NCBI GenBank assembly: GCA_937876385.1
Contig: CALFHQ010000853.1
Location: 1 to 42,633 of the forward strand
Direction: 5' to 3'
Length of the DNA stretch: 42,633 bases
From: an uncultured Pseudomonadota bacterium
GTDB lineage: Bacteria; Myxococcota_A; UBA9042; CAIXZC01
The stretch's first letter is position 1. Every line of letters starts with the position of its first letter. The notes beneath the pieces are model-generated. The model was not told the DNA's origin. It ran no database searches and was given only the letters and a program-made list of their open reading frames with translations. This document shows positions 1-8,142 of this stretch, one piece after another. The position numbers and the translations under genes are program-made.

Positions 1-2
1 CC

Positions 3-1280
3 TACGCCGATCCGATGCCCAGCCAGGCCCCATCGGCGCTGCTGATTGCCAACCCGGGGCCCCTCGATGCCCAAGTGGTTGTGACCACTGCGATGAGCGG
101 CACAGAGACGTCCCAGTCGCTTCTGGTTCCTGCCGAGTCAGGAGCCACAGTTGCCTTGGCGTCCGGCGGGCTGGACGGAAGCGGAGTGTTCTCGGATCAT
201 TTCCGGGTTTCAAGCTCGGCTCCCATCTCTGTGGTGCAGATCAACCCGGCCAGCCCTGCGGCATTTGCCAGCGACTCCTCGATGTTGTTGCCGGTGTCCT
301 CGCTGGGGACGGAGTATCTCGTGTCCACCCGGCCGAGCCTTCCGACGTTTACCGCGCCCGGCTTTGACTTTGAACCATTCTTGGGCTATTTCTCTGTGAC
401 TGCGGCAAAGCCGGGCACCACGACGGTGACGGTAACGATTTCTGCGTCTACAGAGCCCCTTGAGGGCTATCCATCCGGCTTGACTCCGGGCACTGCCTAC
501 GAATTCGAGTTGGCCCAATACGAGACCCTCCAGATCCAGGGAAACGGTCATGACATGCCCAACCAACACGACCTTTCGGGGTCGTTTGTGGTGGCTACCC
601 AGCCGGTGGCGGTGTTTGGAGGACACGAAGAGGCAGCGGTTTGCGAGGATTCGGAGACCAGTTGCTGTGCAGATCACCTGGAAGAGCAGCTTCTCCCGCG
701 CCTGTGGTTGGGGGCCAGCTATGTCTGCGCCGGGTCTCCTTTGCGCAGTGCCACGGACAAGGATCTGTGGCAGGTCATTTCCATGACGCATGGAACGACC
801 ATTGTGACGAACCCGCCGGTTCCTGGATTGTCCGGAGTCACATTGGGGGCCGGAGAAGTGGCGTTCGGGTATCATCAGGGGAGCTTTGAATTGACTGCGA
901 CTCATTTGGTGATGGTGATGCAGTTCCTCCAGGGTGGCGAGTGTGCTGGAGCCGACGTGGGGGACCCCTCTCAGGTTCACGGCCTCCCGACTTCGCAGTA
1001 TGGCGTGGAAGTTGCCGTGATGTTGTCGTCGGAGTTCACCGAGCACACCCTGGTGGTGGTTCGACCTGCAGGGGCCACGGTTTGGTTGGATGGGTCGGTT
1101 GTGGCGGATGCGCAGTTTGAACCGGTGGCTTCAGGGAGCTTCGAGGTCGGATACCTCGAGGTGGCGTCCGGCTACCACGGCCTGAAGGGCTCTTCCCCTG
1201 TTGGCGTCTGGGTGTATGGCGATGTGGCGTTTACGGGATACGGGCACCTGGCGGGATTTCGAGCTCAACTATCCAATTGA
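3..1280 (+). CDS. IgGFc-binding-like surface/secreted protein, C-terminal part (5' truncated by window edge)
   Basis: The reading frame is open to the left edge, so the true start lies outside the window and the first ATG seen (15) is probably internal. About 425 residues are visible. The protein is rich in Thr, Val, Gly and Ser and has the beta-strand-rich texture of the IgGFc-binding domain of bacterial surface proteins. A central ATDKDLWQVISM stretch followed by a TIVTNPP strand resembles that family's repeated 'event plus concept' pattern. A cysteine cluster (CEDSETSCC, then VCAGS and ECAGAD) suggests disulfides and export. No C-terminal anchor is seen. The 3' end overlaps the convergent HD-GYP gene by 16 bases. 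The family is common in Myxococcota and relatives, and its true ligand there is unknown. The call is moderately sure because it rests on texture and short motifs. Confidence 0.6.
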   Translation, partial: YADPMPSQAPSALLIANPGPLDAQVVVTTAMSGTETSQSLLVPAESGATVALASGGLDGSGVFSDHFRVSSSAPISVVQINPASPAAFASDSSMLLPVSSLGTEYLVSTRPSLPTFTAPGFDFEPFLGYFSVTAAKPGTTTVTVTISASTEPLEGYPSGLTPGTAYEFELAQYETLQIQGNGHDMPNQHDLSGSFVVATQPVAVFGGHEEAAVCEDSETSCCADHLEEQLLPRLWLGASYVCAGSPLRSATDKDLWQVISMTHGTTIVTNPPVPGLSGVTLGAGEVAFGYHQGSFELTATHLVMVMQFLQGGECAGADVGDPSQVHGLPTSQYGVEVAVMLSSEFTEHTLVVVRPAGATVWLDGSVVADAQFEPVASGSFEVGYLEVASGYHGLKGSSPVGVWVYGDVAFTGYGHLAGFRAQLSN

Positions 1281-2383
1281 CCCATGGAGCGTGACCAGGC
1301 TTCAATGTCCTGGATGTACCCTTCTTCGAAGGTGCGCTGTCCGAATTCGAACCGTCCTTCGTGAAAAAGAGCCACAGTGGCGTCGACGACATCCTTGTCG
1401 TAAAGTTTTCCGCTGTTTTGCATGATCTCATCCAGGGCAAGTTCGGTTCCCCTGGCCGGCCGATAGGGTCGGTGTGAGGACATCGCTTCGACGACGTCTG
1501 CTACGGCCAGGATGCGGCTTTCGGGTCGAATCCGGTCGCTGGTGAGCCCGTCCGGGTAACCACTTCCATCGCATCGTTCGTGGTGCTGTCGAACGATATC
1601 GACGAGGGGCCAGTCGAAGGGGATTCGTCTGAGAATCTCCGCCCCAGCCTCGGCGTGAGTCCGCACGATGGCCATCTCCGACGGGTGCAGGTTGCCTGGT
1701 TTAGCAAGGATCTCGGAGGGTACCGAGATCTTTCCGGTGTCGTGGAGAAGGCCTGCGATGATGAGTCGTTCTTGAATGGCGACGGAGTGATTCATCTGGT
1801 CGGCGATGGCGCTGGCGAGTTCGGCGACTCCCCGTTGATGTCCTGCCGTGAAGGGGTCTCTGGCTTCCACCATGGCGGAGATGGTGTTGATGGTGCCGTC
1901 GAGGATCCGTCGAATGTGTCGGTAGCTGTGGCGCAGATCTGACGTGCGTTGGATCACGGCATCCTGGAGGCGCTCCTTTTCTTTGCGCAGTTCGTCTTCG
2001 GCTCGTTTGATTCTTAGTGCGACGTTGACCTGTGCCACCAACTCGTATTCGTTGAAAGGCTTCGTGAGGAAGGCGTCGGCTCCGGCTTCCAGTCCCCGAA
2101 TTCGGTGTGCCGAGTCGGTGTCGATGGCGGTGACCATGATCACGGGAATATTGCGGGTGGGTTCAGATCGGTCCTTGAGGATCTTGCACACTTCGTAACC
2201 GTCCATTCCCGGCATTCGAACATCGAGGAGGATGCAGTCCGGGCGTTCTCGAAGGGCTGTCTCAATCCCTCGCTTGCCGGAGAGTTCGGTCATGACTTTG
2301 GCACCCGGGAGGAGATTCCGCAGCACGGCTGAGAGTGCGATGAGATTGTCAGGCTTGTCGTCGATGGCCAGGATTCTAGGCAT
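1265..2383 (-). CDS. Response regulator with HD-GYP c-di-GMP phosphodiesterase output domain
   Basis: A 372-residue two-domain protein. Residues 1-125 form a receiver domain with the acidic pair D8/D9, phospho-acceptor D54 in LLDVRMPGMDG, and K108 in the FLTKPF motif. A charged coiled-coil linker (about 125-155) leads to an HD-GYP domain holding HDTGK (H214, D215) and the HHERCDGSGYPDGL block (GYP 275-277). All signature residues are present, so c-di-GMP hydrolysis is expected in the family, controlled by phosphorylation of D54. The ATG overlaps the last 8 bases of the upstream hybrid kinase gene (ATGCCTAG), so the two are translationally coupled. The kinase is the likely partner. The stop overlaps the convergent IgGFc-like gene by 16 bases. 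Confidence 0.93.
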   Translation of the reverse strand: MPRILAIDDKPDNLIALSAVLRNLLPGAKVMTELSGKRGIETALRERPDCILLDVRMPGMDGYEVCKILKDRSEPTRNIPVIMVTAIDTDSAHRIRGLEAGADAFLTKPFNEYELVAQVNVALRIKRAEDELRKEKERLQDAVIQRTSDLRHSYRHIRRILDGTINTISAMVEARDPFTAGHQRGVAELASAIADQMNHSVAIQERLIIAGLLHDTGKISVPSEILAKPGNLHPSEMAIVRTHAEAGAEILRRIPFDWPLVDIVRQHHERCDGSGYPDGLTSDRIRPESRILAVADVVEAMSSHRPYRPARGTELALDEIMQNSGKLYDKDVVDATVALFHEGRFEFGQRTFEEGYIQDIEAWSRSMGQLDS

Positions 2384-3941
2384 TTGACCTCACGTCAGCG
2401 GGGAGCCAGTGTTCAATCCTTTCTCGAAGTGTATCGACTTCGATGGGCTTGGCCAAGAAGTCGTCGCTTCCGGCCTGCTCCATCTGCTTTCTTGCTTCAT
2501 CCTTGTCTTGTCCGCTCAGAGCGATGATGGGGATGGCGCTGGTGCGGGCGTCGCCCTTCAGGATTCGAGCGACCTGGACGCCGTCCATTCCCGGCAGGGT
2601 GATGTCGAGGAGGACAAGGTCAGGTCGCCGGTCCAGCGCCATATCAATTGCGAGATGTCCGTCGGAAGCTTCGATGAGGCGGTACGAATCACCCAGGATG
2701 GCCCTGACGGTGAACCGATTGTCCGGGTCGTCTTCCACGAGGAGGATCAGGGGGCGATAGGGGGCATCATCCTCGGTGTATTCCTTCGGCTTTGGGGGAA
2801 GTTCAGGGGGCGTGGTTCTGGGCGACTCCAGGGCCTCATCTTCTCCTGGAGCTGGGCGGGTGACCTCCTCACTGAGCCCAATATCCACTTCTCCCCAGTC
2901 TACGAAATCGGCGGAAGCGGTGTCGCTGGTAACATGTGAATGACGCTCAAAGAGCCCGTGGCCGGGGGTTGGTGCTCCCCACTCCAGGGGGAGGCGCAGC
3001 CTGAATCGACTGCCGCTGTCGGGGATGCTCATGACCTCCACAGTTCCGGCCAGGAGTTTCATGGTCTTGGCCACGATGGCGAGGCCCAGCCCCGTTCCTT
3101 CGTAGTGTTTGGAAGCGGTGGAGTCCCCTTGTTGGAATGCGTCGAAGATGGTCGATAGTTCCTCGTTGGGGATCCCCACCCCTGTGTCGATGACGTCGAT
3201 GACGAGTCGGTGTTCGGCGACTCTGGAAGCCACGATGATGTCTCCCTGGTTGGTGAACTTGATGGCGTTGTCCACGAGGCACTCGAGAACTCGTCCGATG
3301 CGTTCTGGATCGGAGACAATTCCCGGGAGGTCTGGATCGAACTCTGTTTTCAGGTTCAATCCTTTCTTCTGAGCTTCCGAGGCCTTCCTCTCCACCACGG
3401 ACTGGGCAACGTCGGGGACGTTGAACAGTCTAGGTCGGGCTTCCAGGGTGCCGGCTTCCAGTTTCGCCAGTTCGAAGATGTCGGTGATGAGGGTCAGCAG
3501 TCGCCGGCCGTTTCGTTCGATGATCTCCAGGAACTCCAGATTCTCCTTGTCTGCCCCGATCCCTTCTTTACGCAGGAGGACTCTGGACAGTGAGAGGATG
3601 GAATTCAACGGGGTGCGCAGTTCGTGGCTCATGTTGGCCAGGAACTCGCTCTTGAGCCGGTTGGATTGTTCCACCTGCCCCTTCTGGAGGTCCAACTCAA
3701 TGTTCTGCCGCTCCAAAGCGAGGGTGAGGGCCTCGGCCTGGGATTTTCTTCGCTCGTTGGTTCGCCTGAGTTTCTCGGCGAGTTGTCGTGTTTCTTCGTT
3801 CATCTTGAAGTTGGCCACCACTGTGGTGACCACCTGCCAGGTTCGTTCGACGATGTCCAGGGCCTGCTCGGACAGGGGTGCGAAGGAGCCCAACACGACG
3901 ATGCTGTCGACCTCTCCGTCGATGAGGATTGGGAGGGTCAA
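2376..3941 (-). CDS. Hybrid histidine kinase, C-terminal part (HisKA-HATPase-REC), separated from its sensor by a frameshift
   Basis: The frame encodes 521 residues counted from a TTG, but no good ribosome site precedes that codon. The protein begins in the middle of what looks like a GAF domain, so this is best read as the downstream part of the gene starting at 4603. Domains in order: the end of GAF (1-25), a coiled coil (45-95), HisKA with the SHELRTP box (H106), HATPase with an N box (DNAIKF), a G1 box (DTGVGIP) and a G2 box (GTGLGLAI), an acidic linker, and a C-terminal receiver with EDD, an LLDITLPGMDG phospho-site and a LAKP lysine. All catalytic motifs look intact, so loss of function would come only from the frame break. 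It overlaps the HD-GYP regulator by 8 bases. Confidence 0.85.
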   Translation of the reverse strand: MTLPILIDGEVDSIVVLGSFAPLSEQALDIVERTWQVVTTVVANFKMNEETRQLAEKLRRTNERRKSQAEALTLALERQNIELDLQKGQVEQSNRLKSEFLANMSHELRTPLNSILSLSRVLLRKEGIGADKENLEFLEIIERNGRRLLTLITDIFELAKLEAGTLEARPRLFNVPDVAQSVVERKASEAQKKGLNLKTEFDPDLPGIVSDPERIGRVLECLVDNAIKFTNQGDIIVASRVAEHRLVIDVIDTGVGIPNEELSTIFDAFQQGDSTASKHYEGTGLGLAIVAKTMKLLAGTVEVMSIPDSGSRFRLRLPLEWGAPTPGHGLFERHSHVTSDTASADFVDWGEVDIGLSEEVTRPAPGEDEALESPRTTPPELPPKPKEYTEDDAPYRPLILLVEDDPDNRFTVRAILGDSYRLIEASDGHLAIDMALDRRPDLVLLDITLPGMDGVQVARILKGDARTSAIPIIALSGQDKDEARKQMEQAGSDDFLAKPIEVDTLRERIEHWLPADVRSNA

Positions 3942-4603
3942 CAGTTCACTGATGGGTGCGTCACCCAGGATGGTTGAGAAGCGGAAGGCGGTGTCGGGGG
4001 GATGTCTTTGGTGTGGGTCGGCTTGCGGGTCAAGACGGGGACGCCGAACTGGCCTTCCAACCCTTCGCTATCGAACTCCCGAAGCATCTCTGTGTTCACC
4101 CCAACTGAGGCCACCGGTCTGAACCGTTCCGCCTCATCATATCCTTTGTCTCGCACATAGCAGGTGCCCAGGACGCTCCCCGTGAGAGTTGTCATTTGTT
4201 CCAGGAGGGAAGACCAGAATTGCTCAAAGCTGCGGGAGGAGACGATGGTCTCGATGAGCTGCTTTTCCCCTTGTTGGGCCACAAGCTCTCGTTGCAGCGC
4301 TTCAGCCAGGCGGTTGAACGCCTGTCCCAGCGCTGCCAACTCCTGACTCCCCGCTTCCGGGCATCTGGCGCCGATGTCTCCCTGCGCCTGTCGTCGTGCT
4401 GTGTGGATGATCGTGGCGATGGGGCGACTGATTCGTTGTGTGATGAGGTAAGAGAGGACCAGGGTTACGAAGGCGCCGATGACAAAGATGGGGAGTTGGT
4501 GTTCAGGGAGCGCTACCGCCAGGAGGATCCACGAAACGGTGGGTGCTCCTGCGATCCACAGGAAAAGTGGGTATCGTAGGCCGGTTAAGCTGCCGCTGCG
4601 CAT
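3938..4603 (-). CDS. Hybrid histidine kinase, N-terminal sensor part (TM-HAMP-partial GAF), truncated by a frameshift
   Basis: The frame encodes 221 residues, starting at an ATG with a strong GGGAGG site 4 bases upstream. Two membrane segments (about 10-28 and 33-52) are followed by a HAMP domain (ISRPIATI to about residue 110), a coiled coil and the beginning of a GAF domain. At the six-C run (3996-4001) the frame continues into a nonsense tail (PTPPSASQPSW...) and stops at 3938. Reading one base back at that run gives DIPPDTAFRFSTILGDAPISELL, which joins smoothly to the downstream kinase frame. The restored protein would have about 740 residues. Either the assembly lost a C, the gene is a recent pseudogene, or ribosomes slip on C-CCC-CCG. 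A sequencing or assembly error is the simplest reading. Confidence 0.8.
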   Translation of the reverse strand: MRSGSLTGLRYPLFLWIAGAPTVSWILLAVALPEHQLPIFVIGAFVTLVLSYLITQRISRPIATIIHTARRQAQGDIGARCPEAGSQELAALGQAFNRLAEALQRELVAQQGEKQLIETIVSSRSFEQFWSSLLEQMTTLTGSVLGTCYVRDKGYDEAERFRPVASVGVNTEMLREFDSEGLEGQFGVPVLTRKPTHTKDIPPTPPSASQPSWVTHPSVNC

Positions 4604-4643
4604 AGTTCCTCCCTTGGGATGGCAAACCTGTCCCTATGTTGCC

Positions 4644-4671
4644 ACGCTAGCAGGGGCGGGGCGGTTGTCAA
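4644..4671 (-). promoter_or_regulatory. Candidate sigma-70 promoter for the hybrid kinase/HD-GYP unit
   Basis: On the minus strand a perfect TTGACA (4671-4666) is followed after 16 bases by TAGCGT (4649-4644), about 40 bases upstream of the ATG at 4603. The -10 box is weak (3 of 6). The position between divergent genes fits. Confidence 0.4.
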
Positions 4672-4696
4672 TTATCCCCTCTCGCGTGACTTTGGT

Positions 4697-4726
4697 TTGA
4701 TTTCCAGGGAGGGTTTAGCGTATCAT
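4697..4726 (+). promoter_or_regulatory. Candidate sigma-70 promoter giving a leaderless sulfatase mRNA
   Basis: TTGATT (4697-4702), an 18-base spacer and TATCAT (4721-4726, 5 of 6) end only 8 bases before the ATG at 4735. The expected transcription start is therefore at, or one or two bases before, the start codon. No ribosome site lies at normal distance; the GGGAGGG at 4707-4713 is inside the promoter spacer. Confidence 0.5.
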
Positions 4727-4734
4727 CCGACGCC

Positions 4735-6840
4735 ATGTTTGACTTGTGGGCATTCTTCTTAGCTGGCTGTGTTACCGGGCTTGTGGAGGTCATCGGGCTT
4801 CTCTATCAAGCTCGAACGGTGAATTTTGCGCTGGCCACGCTCCTGCTGCATGTTGTGCTCCTGCTGTCATTTCTCGGCCTGCTCCTCGGGGGACTTCTGG
4901 CGGCTCTTCGCCGGGTTGTCTCCAAAGTTACACCGGACGGCGCGCTGGCACCCTACGCCTTATCAGGAATGGTTTTTCTGGGCCTCTTCGTCCCCCTGAC
5001 CATTCGAATTGTGCAAAAGGACTTTCAGAACCCCATCCTTTTGTCCACGTTGTTGGGCGTAGTGGCGTTGGTTTGCGCTGTGGTCGCAGGTGGGGGGCTG
5101 CTGGGGATCTTCCACCTTCGCAAGCGGTTCCCTCGGGGCGAACCGGTGTGGGGGCTGCTGGGGATGGCCGCCGTGGCGATGGGCTACTGGCTGTTGCGAG
5201 GAGAAATCGCCAAGCTGGATTTCCCCTTCCTGGGGTCATTCAATGCCCTTGTGGCCATGGGAGCGGTTTACTCGTACGCCTTACGACTTCCCTTGCTGGA
5301 ACCCGTTGCGGCGGTTCTGGGGCGCAGGCGCCATCTGTGGCTCTTTGCTGCCATCGCTGCGGCCAACGTCGTGTTTGTCTTTCTTCCCCATGTCGAACCC
5401 ACCCACGCACGGGCTTTGGACCAGGGGGCTCCCCTCACTGGGCTGCTCTTCTCCGAATTGGGGGATGTCACTGACTGGGACGGCGACGGGTTCTCGAATA
5501 TCCTGGGCGGAGGAGATTGCCAGCCTTTTGACGGCTCTGTTCACCCCGGGGCATTGGATTATCCCAGCAACGGCATCGACGAGAACTGTGACGGCAGGGA
5601 CGCCACTCCAGAAGATCTGATTTCCCTCGAGCCCCCTCAGTATTTCGATGCACCGCTTCCAAGACCCATGAACGTCATCCTCATTTCGGTGGATGCACTG
5701 CGCCGAGACCATCTGGGGGTGTACGGCTACCACCGAAACACAACCCCAAACATTGATCGGATTGCAGAGCAATCCACCCGGTTCAAGAACTCCTTTGCCC
5801 ATTCTTCGAGGACCCTCTATTCCCTATCGGGATTCTTGTACGGAGTCCCCATTAACATTGTCCAGTGGGAACCACGCCCGAAAAAGCAGATTGCGTTGCC
5901 GGAGGACCTGGTGGGGATTCCCACCGTGCTTCGATCCATCGGAGTCCACACCGTGGCGCTTCTTGATTGTTTCCGAATCTTCAAGTTGAAGTTCGGTCTC
6001 GACAAGGACTTTGACGATTACGACACCCAGTCGGTGTGTGTGTCCACCTATCAGCCGAAGGTCAAGAAGGCAGCGGAGCGAACTCGTGCGGCCATTCGAA
6101 AACTGAAGAAGATTACAGGCAAGCGAAAATCGGAGCCTTTCTTCTTGTGGATCCACTATCTGGAGCCCCACGCTCCCTACCGAAGCATGCCTGGCTCTCC
6201 CAACTTCGGCAAAGAGGCGATGGATCGGTATGATTCCACAGTACACTACACCGACAAGGCCATAGGCGACTTGTGGGACTACCTGGAAGATTCGGGGTTG
6301 AGCCGGAACACGGCGGTGATCATTACCGGCGATCATGGGGACGAATTCAAGGAGCACGGCCGCCGATACCATGGCAAGACGCTATACAACGAGACCATCG
6401 GCGTGCCGCTCATTGTCTACATGCCGGGAGTCGCTCCACAGGTCAGCGAGATTCCGGTAAGCCACCTCGACATTCCGCCGACGATTCTCAACATCTTCCG
6501 TGTGCCCCAGGAAAAGTGGCCTCGACTCTACGGTCGAAACTTGTTGCCAACAATCTTCGGTCTTCCACCCCGAGGAGACGAGTTCACCTTCTCCATTCAC
6601 GCCGAGAAGCGGAAGTTCAAGACGGTGGACCTGGCCCTCATTCAACCCCCGTGGGTGATGATTTCAAAGCCCCGCAAGCGCTCCTACGAGCTGTACAGAA
6701 TCGACGAGGATTATCTGGAAAGCAACGATCTGTATGAACCGGGCACCGAAATTTCCGACGAGTTCAAGCTGAAAGTCGACCGTCTCATGCAGTTTCTTGA
6801 GTTGGAAAAGGCAAAAGCAAAGGCGGAAGCGAACCGCTAG
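4735..6840 (+). CDS. Membrane-anchored sulfatase/alkaline-phosphatase-superfamily protein with MopE-type metal-binding motif
   Basis: The protein has 701 residues. The N-terminal 220 or so residues hold about six hydrophobic membrane segments. An extracytoplasmic stretch follows with the acidic Asp/Cys motif DWDGDGFSN...GGGDCQPFDG...NGIDENCDGRD (about 245-290), typical of the putative metal-binding MopE-type motif of Myxococcota proteins. Residues 315-650 form a sulfatase fold: ILISVDALRRDHLG (metal ligand D320), NSFAHSSRTLYSLSGF at the nucleophile position, and a late GDHGDEFKEHG metal site. No C-x-P-x-R formylglycine motif is present; T360 sits where the cysteine would be. This is the arrangement of lipoteichoic-acid-synthase and phosphoethanolamine-transferase relatives, so phospho-group transfer to an envelope lipid or sugar is possible. 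The substrate is unknown. The stop shares the palindrome CTAG with the convergent ferredoxin gene. Confidence 0.85.
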   Translation: MFDLWAFFLAGCVTGLVEVIGLLYQARTVNFALATLLLHVVLLLSFLGLLLGGLLAALRRVVSKVTPDGALAPYALSGMVFLGLFVPLTIRIVQKDFQNPILLSTLLGVVALVCAVVAGGGLLGIFHLRKRFPRGEPVWGLLGMAAVAMGYWLLRGEIAKLDFPFLGSFNALVAMGAVYSYALRLPLLEPVAAVLGRRRHLWLFAAIAAANVVFVFLPHVEPTHARALDQGAPLTGLLFSELGDVTDWDGDGFSNILGGGDCQPFDGSVHPGALDYPSNGIDENCDGRDATPEDLISLEPPQYFDAPLPRPMNVILISVDALRRDHLGVYGYHRNTTPNIDRIAEQSTRFKNSFAHSSRTLYSLSGFLYGVPINIVQWEPRPKKQIALPEDLVGIPTVLRSIGVHTVALLDCFRIFKLKFGLDKDFDDYDTQSVCVSTYQPKVKKAAERTRAAIRKLKKITGKRKSEPFFLWIHYLEPHAPYRSMPGSPNFGKEAMDRYDSTVHYTDKAIGDLWDYLEDSGLSRNTAVIITGDHGDEFKEHGRRYHGKTLYNETIGVPLIVYMPGVAPQVSEIPVSHLDIPPTILNIFRVPQEKWPRLYGRNLLPTIFGLPPRGDEFTFSIHAEKRKFKTVDLALIQPPWVMISKPRKRSYELYRIDEDYLESNDLYEPGTEISDEFKLKVDRLMQFLELEKAKAKAEANR

Positions 6841-7241
6841 CGTCGAATCTTGAGCTTCTCACGCAGAAGCTTCCCCCATCCAGCAGAGAACTCCGCCGTG
6901 TGCCGCCGCTTCCCGGAATGGCCCCCGGAGAGTCTCCGGCTCCACCCAAGGGTGAGGCGAGACAACAGCTCCTCCATGTCCACCAAGGGGGCAGACCGGT
7001 GGGGAGGTTCCCGACGAGGTTCCGGCGTGGGAAGCGGGCGTGCAGCCCTTCTCGGGGGAACGTTCATGTCTCGTTTGAGGGATATGGCCTGAGTGGGGCA
7101 GCTTGATATGCAGGCTCCGCATTCCATGCAAGTTTCTTCGTTGACTACGGGGATGCCTTCCATTCGGATGGCGTCGATGGGACAGAAGGATGCACACGCA
7201 CCACATCGAGTGCACTGAGGCTCGTTTATCAGAATCGGCAT
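6837..7241 (-). CDS. 2x[4Fe-4S] ferredoxin with basic C-terminal extension
   Basis: A 134-residue protein. Two classic clusters are visible, CTRCGACASFCP (C10, C13, C16, C20) and CMECGACISSCP (C38, C41, C44, C48), each a Cx2Cx2Cx3CP motif binding one [4Fe-4S] centre. The remaining 80 residues are rich in Arg and Pro and match no domain I know. The start was set at ATG 7241 because the ferredoxin fold begins there with MPILINEP and an AAGGAG lies 12 bases upstream; the longer frame would need a TTG and adds an unlike stretch. It is the last gene of a three-gene unit behind the sigma-54 promoter at 8143-8158. A role as electron carrier for the NifX/orange-protein-like product is inferred from context only. 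Confidence 0.9.
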   Translation of the reverse strand: MPILINEPQCTRCGACASFCPIDAIRMEGIPVVNEETCMECGACISSCPTQAISLKRDMNVPPRRAARPLPTPEPRREPPHRSAPLVDMEELLSRLTLGWSRRLSGGHSGKRRHTAEFSAGWGKLLREKLKIRR

Positions 7242-7343
7242 GGCGTTGAATTGCTCCTTCGTCGGTGAAGGCGTCTCATTGTGGGACGCGTCGTCGTTCA
7301 AGGTGGAGAAAGGCAGGACGAAAGTCAAGGTGGAAGGGGGAAA

Positions 7344-7652
7344 CTACCCCTCGGTGGTCTCTGTGCCGCTCTTTGCGATGAGGGATTCCACGTATTCCAA
7401 TTCCCCTTTGAGCCGTTTGGCTTCTGCCTCCAGGGCTGCTCGGGTGTCCCGAATCGGCTCTTCAAAGGCCAAAGTTCGGTTTTCCGAGCGCCACCCGCAA
7501 CGCAAGCGATTGCGCTGGTTCTCTCCATCGCCCCGTCCTCGTCCTTGTCCTCTCCCGCCTCGTGGGGCGTCAGCCATTCCGCCACATCGGCCTTTCCTTC
7601 CACCGGTCATCGGTCCCGATCCGGTGGGACCGGTTCTATCGTATCCGGGCAT
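7344..7652 (-). CDS. DUF5320 family protein
   Basis: A 102-residue protein starting MPGYDRTGPTGSGPMTGG, the hallmark opening of DUF5320 proteins. These are small proteins usually found beside NifX/orange-protein family genes and ferredoxins in anaerobes. A Gly/Arg-rich middle (GGRGQGRGRGDG) is followed by an acidic coiled-coil C-terminus (about 70-97). The start at 7652 has an AGGAG site 5-6 bases upstream, inside the end of the preceding NifX-like frame. The longer upstream reading (from 7781) lacks family features and was not used. Function is unknown; co-occurrence in the family suggests a partner of the metal-cluster protein upstream. Confidence 0.85.
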   Translation of the reverse strand: MPGYDRTGPTGSGPMTGGRKGRCGGMADAPRGGRGQGRGRGDGENQRNRLRCGWRSENRTLAFEEPIRDTRAALEAEAKRLKGELEYVESLIAKSGTETTEG

Positions 7653-8107
7653 TGGGTCTCCTGGGTTTCGATTTCTAGGTTTGCTTGCCGTCTTCTTGTG
7701 CGTCGTTGAAAAGGCCTCCCGGCTCCCTCTCCGTTGGTGCAGCTTCCACGTCGCCGTCGCCCTTGTTGGCCTGGAACGCAACCCGGCATCCGAAAGATGG
7801 GGTCGTCGATGCGTCCATCAGCCACCGCCTGCAACACCTGAGAGAGGGAGCCGGAGACATGAGGTTGAACATCAATTTCAGCATCGATGAGCATTTCCCA
7901 GAGGGGACTAGAAATTGCACCACAAACCAGAAACTCGATGTTCAACTCAGATAAGCGAGTGACTCGGGAACTCTCCGACCGCTCCCCAAACTCCTCCACC
8001 GTCCAATCTCCCCACCGCTTCCACGGTACCTCCACGACCAGCACCTGCCGGGCCACGTCGAACACCGGAGAGACCCTTCCACGCCAGATGGCGACCGCCA
8101 CTCGCAC
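7607..8107 (-). CDS. NifX/NafY-like dinitrogenase iron-molybdenum cofactor family protein (orange-protein-like)
   Basis: A 166-residue protein. Residues 1-110 match the family: MRVAVAIWRGRVSPVFDVA at the N-terminus, a central EFLVCGAIS strand with LxxAEIDVQPHVSG, and the closing FRMPGC motif. Members bind iron-molybdenum or molybdenum-copper-sulfide clusters; the orange protein of Desulfovibrio belongs here. The start is a GTG with GGAGG 8 bases upstream, about 25 bases after the predicted sigma-54 start site. The last 50 residues are unusual: they contain rare codons (AGA, CTA, ATA) and overlap the DUF5320 start by 46 bases. In another frame, ending at 7675, the same DNA reads as better coding sequence (EREPGGLFNDAQEDGKQT). 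A frameshift near the 3' end is therefore possible. No nitrogenase genes are nearby, so a role in nitrogen fixation is unlikely. Confidence 0.85.
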   Translation of the reverse strand: MRVAVAIWRGRVSPVFDVARQVLVVEVPWKRWGDWTVEEFGERSESSRVTRLSELNIEFLVCGAISSPLWEMLIDAEIDVQPHVSGSLSQVLQAVADGRIDDPIFRMPGCVPGQQGRRRRGSCTNGEGAGRPFQRRTRRRQANLEIETQETQCPDTIEPVPPDRDR

Positions 8108-8142
8108 TCATACCACCTCCTCAAAGACACGTGACCCATTAG

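Noticed and set aside
6837..8107. A nitrogen-fixation locus
   Set aside because: Only a NifX-family domain protein and a ferredoxin are present; no nifHDK, nifB or nifEN is in the window. The DUF5320 neighbour points to the orange-protein type instead.
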